The position numbers and the translations under genes were made by a program. The notes beneath the pieces are model-generated. The model was not told where the DNA came from. It made no database searches and was given only the letters and a program-made list of their open reading frames with translations. Below are positions 61,511 to 64,000 of a DNA stretch of 64,000 nucleotides, piece by piece (the first letter of the stretch is position 1; the number at the start of each line of letters is the position of its first letter). Source of the DNA: Microcystis aeruginosa Ma_SC_T_19800800_S464 (lineage in GTDB: Bacteria > Cyanobacteriota > Cyanobacteriia > Cyanobacteriales > Microcystaceae). Where the stretch lies: positions 1-64,000 of the forward strand of contig SFBL01000082.1 of assembly GCA_007095785.1 (NCBI GenBank). Direction: 5' to 3'.

Positions 61511-63012
61511 ATGAATAATATTGACCAAGTTTTGCAATATGTTGATGATTTAATGTTTGAGGTTCTTCGGTTTGTCTTATGCAATGGACGGGGTTATAAG
61601 AGATTAAACCCTTATAGAGAAAGACATTTGGCGATTTTTGTCAATTGTTTTTGATCTAGAGCGAACTAATCAATTAAGAACGAAGAACCATGTTTGAGAA
61701 AGTGGAGTCTCATCTGACACCAGTACAAGAAGCAATCTTGACAGGGGTTTGGCAAGGTCAAAAATATTGGCAAATTGCTCAATCTTTTAATGGTTGTAGT
61801 GAATCTCATATTAAAAAAGAGGCTGCTAACTTATGGAAAAAGTTGGGTAAGGTATTAGACGAAGATGTTAATAAAGATAATTTACGATCCAAGTTAGAAA
61901 GAAAATATCGGGTTTCTCAAGCTTATCATTCGGGGAATTGTTTGTTACAAATTGATAACATCAATATTGGTGGTCAAATTATTCAAACGACTAATGATAA
62001 CCAAAACCGATCATATTCTTTACATAATAATAAATCTCCCATGATTGACCTAGCAAAAGCACCTGAATTAAACTGTAAGTATGGACGTAACTTAGAAATA
62101 TCAACCTTAAAAGAGTGGCTAAATAATAAAACTCGATTAATTACCATTTATGGGTTAACTGGAATTGGAAAAACAGCTTTAACCCTTAAATTAGTTTCAG
62201 AAATTGCCCCACAATTTGATTATATTATTTATCGCAGCCTGGAAAATATTCCCCAGTTAACTACTCTTAAAGATGATCTAAAACAGTTTTTCAACCAATC
62301 TCTATCAACCCCCTTACCTGATATAATAGATTATCTAAGCTCCTATCGTTGTTTAATTATTCTTGATGATGTGCAGAATATTTTTAAACCAGGGGAATTA
62401 GCAGGTAAATATTTAAGCGACTGTCAGGATTATCATAAATTTTTTCAGCAAATCGCTACCACATCTCATCAAAGTTGTTTAATTTTAATTAGTTGGGAAC
62501 TTCCCAGAGATTTTGTCACCTTAAAATCCGATAAAATTAAAACTTTATACCTGCAAGGTTTAACAACAGAATTTGAAGAAATATTCAAAGAATACGGTTT
62601 AAAAAGTGAGGAGAAATGGACGGAACTGAGCGAACTTTATCAAGGTAATCTTAACTGGTTAAATATCATCTACTCAACCATTATTGAACTATTTGATGGA
62701 GAAGTATCCCTATTTTTAGAACAAATGAACAATGAAATTTATTTAGGGGATATAGAAAACTCGATCGAATGTCATTTACAGCGTTTATCCGCAACAGAAA
62801 AAAAGGTGATGCACTGGTTAGCTAATCAAACTGAAGCGGTAGAAAAGTTTTCCAAAACTGCTAATCTTGACTTATCTACTTCTGAATTTTGGCAAACAAT
62901 TCAATCATTAATGAGACGCTGTTTACTGGATAAATTACCATCAGAAACCTCGTCCTATTTTACCATTAATCCTGTGTTTAAATCCTATCTTCAAAGAAAT
63001 CCTAACGATTAG
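61511..63012 (+). pseudogene. STAND/NB-ARC NTPase with vMAP-like N-terminal helix-turn-helix, 5' end split by a small element
   Basis: The main frame (ATG 61690 to 63012, 440 residues) has a helix-turn-helix-like N-terminus (LTPVQEAILTGVWQGQKYWQIAQ and SESHIKKEAANLWKKLG). An NTPase follows with Walker A ITIYGLTGIGKTALTLKL, Walker B CLIILDDVQN and winged-helix-like C-terminal repeats. No WD40 or TPR sensor follows, so it is short for the family. The original start appears to be ATG 61511 (MNNIDQVLQYVDDL). Its frame is broken by a 129-base insertion at 61561-61689. Removing the element and one ATGTTTGA copy joins the two parts in frame. The right duplicate supplies a new ATG, so a protein lacking the first 14 residues may still be made. 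Confidence 0.75.
61561..61689. mobile_element. ISL3-like MITE, 129 bp, with 8-base target duplication
   Basis: The ends GGTTCTTCG (61561-61569) and CGAAGAACC (61681-61689) are perfect inverted repeats. They resemble ISL3-family termini, which start GG(C/T)TCTTCG. ATGTTTGA flanks it on both sides (61553-61560 and 61690-61697), the 8-base duplication expected of ISL3. It carries no gene. The rest of the 61263-61510 gap holds no gene. Confidence 0.8.
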
Positions 63013-63052
63013 GATTATCTCTTTACAGATAGATGCGATCGCATTTTTTACT

Positions 63053-63490
63053 TTAACTATTTTGTAAGACTTGTAAGAATAAATTTGGCGATAAAATTTG
63101 TGTATGATGATAATGCTTTAGCGGCAAAATGTGTTTTTTATCTAAAGAAACTAGATAATCAGCACCTATTTCGTAAGCGGCTGCCAAGAACATATTATCA
63201 TTTTGATCAACCTGCTCGAGTAGCGTTCCTTGATAAATGCCTTGAATTTTGATAGCAGTATAAAAAATAGCCGTTAAAATATCCTTAATATCATTTCTGT
63301 CAATATTTTTTACTAATAGTTTTTCAACCAATTCCTCCAATAATTGAGGAGAAATAACTAACTTAAATCTACCCTCTCGCCAATAACGAATAATTTGACA
63401 AGGCGCACTGTTAGGATTTTTACTTAACAAAGCTGAAAGAAAAACCGAAGTATCAAGAATAACAAGAGGTGAATCTTGAGCAAACATCAT
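63053..63490 (-). CDS. PIN-domain toxin of a toxin-antitoxin pair
   Basis: 145 residues of the COG1569 PIN type, predicted RNases. Acidic metal-site residues are seen in VILDTSVFLSALLS, in SPQLLEELVEKLL and in QNDNMFLAAAYEIGADYLVSLDKKHIL. The gene overlaps its antitoxin by four bases (ATGA type), the usual coupling. It is the second gene of the pair and faces the STAND gene convergently. Confidence 0.88.
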   Translation of the reverse strand: MMFAQDSPLVILDTSVFLSALLSKNPNSAPCQIIRYWREGRFKLVISPQLLEELVEKLLVKNIDRNDIKDILTAIFYTAIKIQGIYQGTLLEQVDQNDNMFLAAAYEIGADYLVSLDKKHILPLKHYHHTQILSPNLFLQVLQNS

Positions 63491-63750
63491 AGTAAATCAG
63501 ATTCTTCTAAGTTTCCTGAAATTCTCACACAAGCGTCATCAAATTTTTGCCAAACTTCATGATAACAATTATCGGGCATATTTTGAACCTCATTTAATGT
63601 TTTTATAATCAAATCTTTGGCCTGTTTTCTATTTACATTTTCTTTTAAAACTTCTAAATGCTTATGTAACTGTTCTAATAACCATTGTTTATCTTCAAAC
63701 GAAAAATTTCGTAACTTTTGTTCCAGTTCAATAATTTGAGGGGATATCAT
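63487..63750 (-). CDS. Antitoxin of the PIN toxin-antitoxin pair
   Basis: An 87-residue, mostly helical protein (MISPQIIELEQKLRNFSFEDKQWLLEQLHKH as two helices, then KQAKDLIIKTLNEV). It begins just upstream of the PIN gene and overlaps it by four bases. It has the size and position of an antitoxin and shows no enzymatic motif. It probably binds the toxin and represses its own promoter, as is known for such pairs. Confidence 0.75.
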   Translation of the reverse strand: MISPQIIELEQKLRNFSFEDKQWLLEQLHKHLEVLKENVNRKQAKDLIIKTLNEVQNMPDNCYHEVWQKFDDACVRISGNLEESDLL

Positions 63751-63813
63751 AAAATTAACTCCTGACCAAGATTAGTCTAGTTTAATGATAACAAAAGCTT
63801 CAAATTTAAAGCC

Positions 63814-63999
63814 TTAACTAAAGATTACCTTATTATAAATATCTGCCATCTCTACCTCAACCCGCAAAGGTTTTAAAGTTATTATAGTAGGATTTTCATA
63901 AGCTGTAAACACCCAGCAATCGCCTTCCTTTTGAAAATGTTCAATATAACATTTTTCCTGAGAAATCAATAAATATTCCTGAAAAGTTGCAATGGTTCG
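63814..63999 (-). CDS. Uma2-family (DUF820) protein, C-terminal part (cut by window edge)
   Basis: From the right edge the minus strand reads RTIATFQEYLLISQEKCYIE, then WVFTAYENPTIITLKPLRVEVEMADIYNKVIFS, then TAA at 63814-63816. This is the typical end of the Uma2/DUF820 PD-(D/E)XK nuclease-like family that is very abundant in cyanobacteria. The catalytic part lies beyond the window. Confidence 0.8.
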   Translation of the reverse strand, partial: RTIATFQEYLLISQEKCYIEHFQKEGDCWVFTAYENPTIITLKPLRVEVEMADIYNKVIFS

Positions 64000-64000
64000 A

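Overview
The window looks like a bloom-forming cyanobacterium, most likely Microcystis or a close relative. The evidence is indirect: frequent GCGATCGC (HIP1) sites, a cyanopeptolin-type NRPS cluster, a microviridin precursor, many IS fragments, heptad repeats of the GGGAACA type, and small inverted-repeat elements ending in TAGGGTTTGCTGAATAA. No rRNA, tRNA or CRISPR array was seen.

Layout. 1-970 is a pile-up of truncated transposases (ISAs1, ISKra4, IS982). 949-10815 is a GC-rich kdp potassium-ATPase region: a damaged short kdpD on the minus strand, an IS607 element with tnpB, then kdpA, kdpB, kdpF and kdpC on the plus strand. A cytosine methyltransferase gene sits between kdpB and kdpF, with a stop codon in its catalytic ENV motif. 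10955-20847 is mostly chromosomal: a YdcF-like protein, a GyrA/ParC-type subunit, a response regulator, a VanX-type dipeptidase, a DndC plus HNH endonuclease pair, a divergent SDR and a methyltransferase. At 21341-21499 lies an unaccompanied 52-residue microviridin (graspetide) precursor with its own promoter and terminator.

The core, 22411-48842 on the minus strand, is a seven-module NRPS in three genes. Adenylation codes read by eye give acyl-D-Gln, Thr, X (unassigned), the Ahp-precursor code, Phe, N-methyl-Phe/Tyr and Val, ending in a thioesterase. Order, tailoring domains and codes together match a cyanopeptolin/micropeptin Ahp-depsipeptide without a halogenase. Divergently transcribed upstream are an ABC exporter and four unusual genes: an HExxH protein, a LamG-DUF2235 hydrolase, a small membrane protein with ENEPV repeats, and a coiled-coil protein with a GUN4-like domain. 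A paralogue of the small membrane protein lies just downstream of the last NRPS gene, so this family brackets the cluster.

57572-64000 is accessory DNA: nested small elements, an IS630 relic, a SIMPL-domain protein, an intact IS5-family element that cuts a vWA gene, and a STAND NTPase gene whose 5' end is split by a 129-bp ISL3-like element. A PIN toxin-antitoxin pair and the end of a Uma2/DUF820 gene close the window.

The most notable points are the orphan microviridin precursor, in-frame palindromic repeats built into several A domains, the DndC plus phosphorothioate-reader-like HNH pair, the exporter-linked locus, and the STAND and vWA genes each broken by a mobile element.
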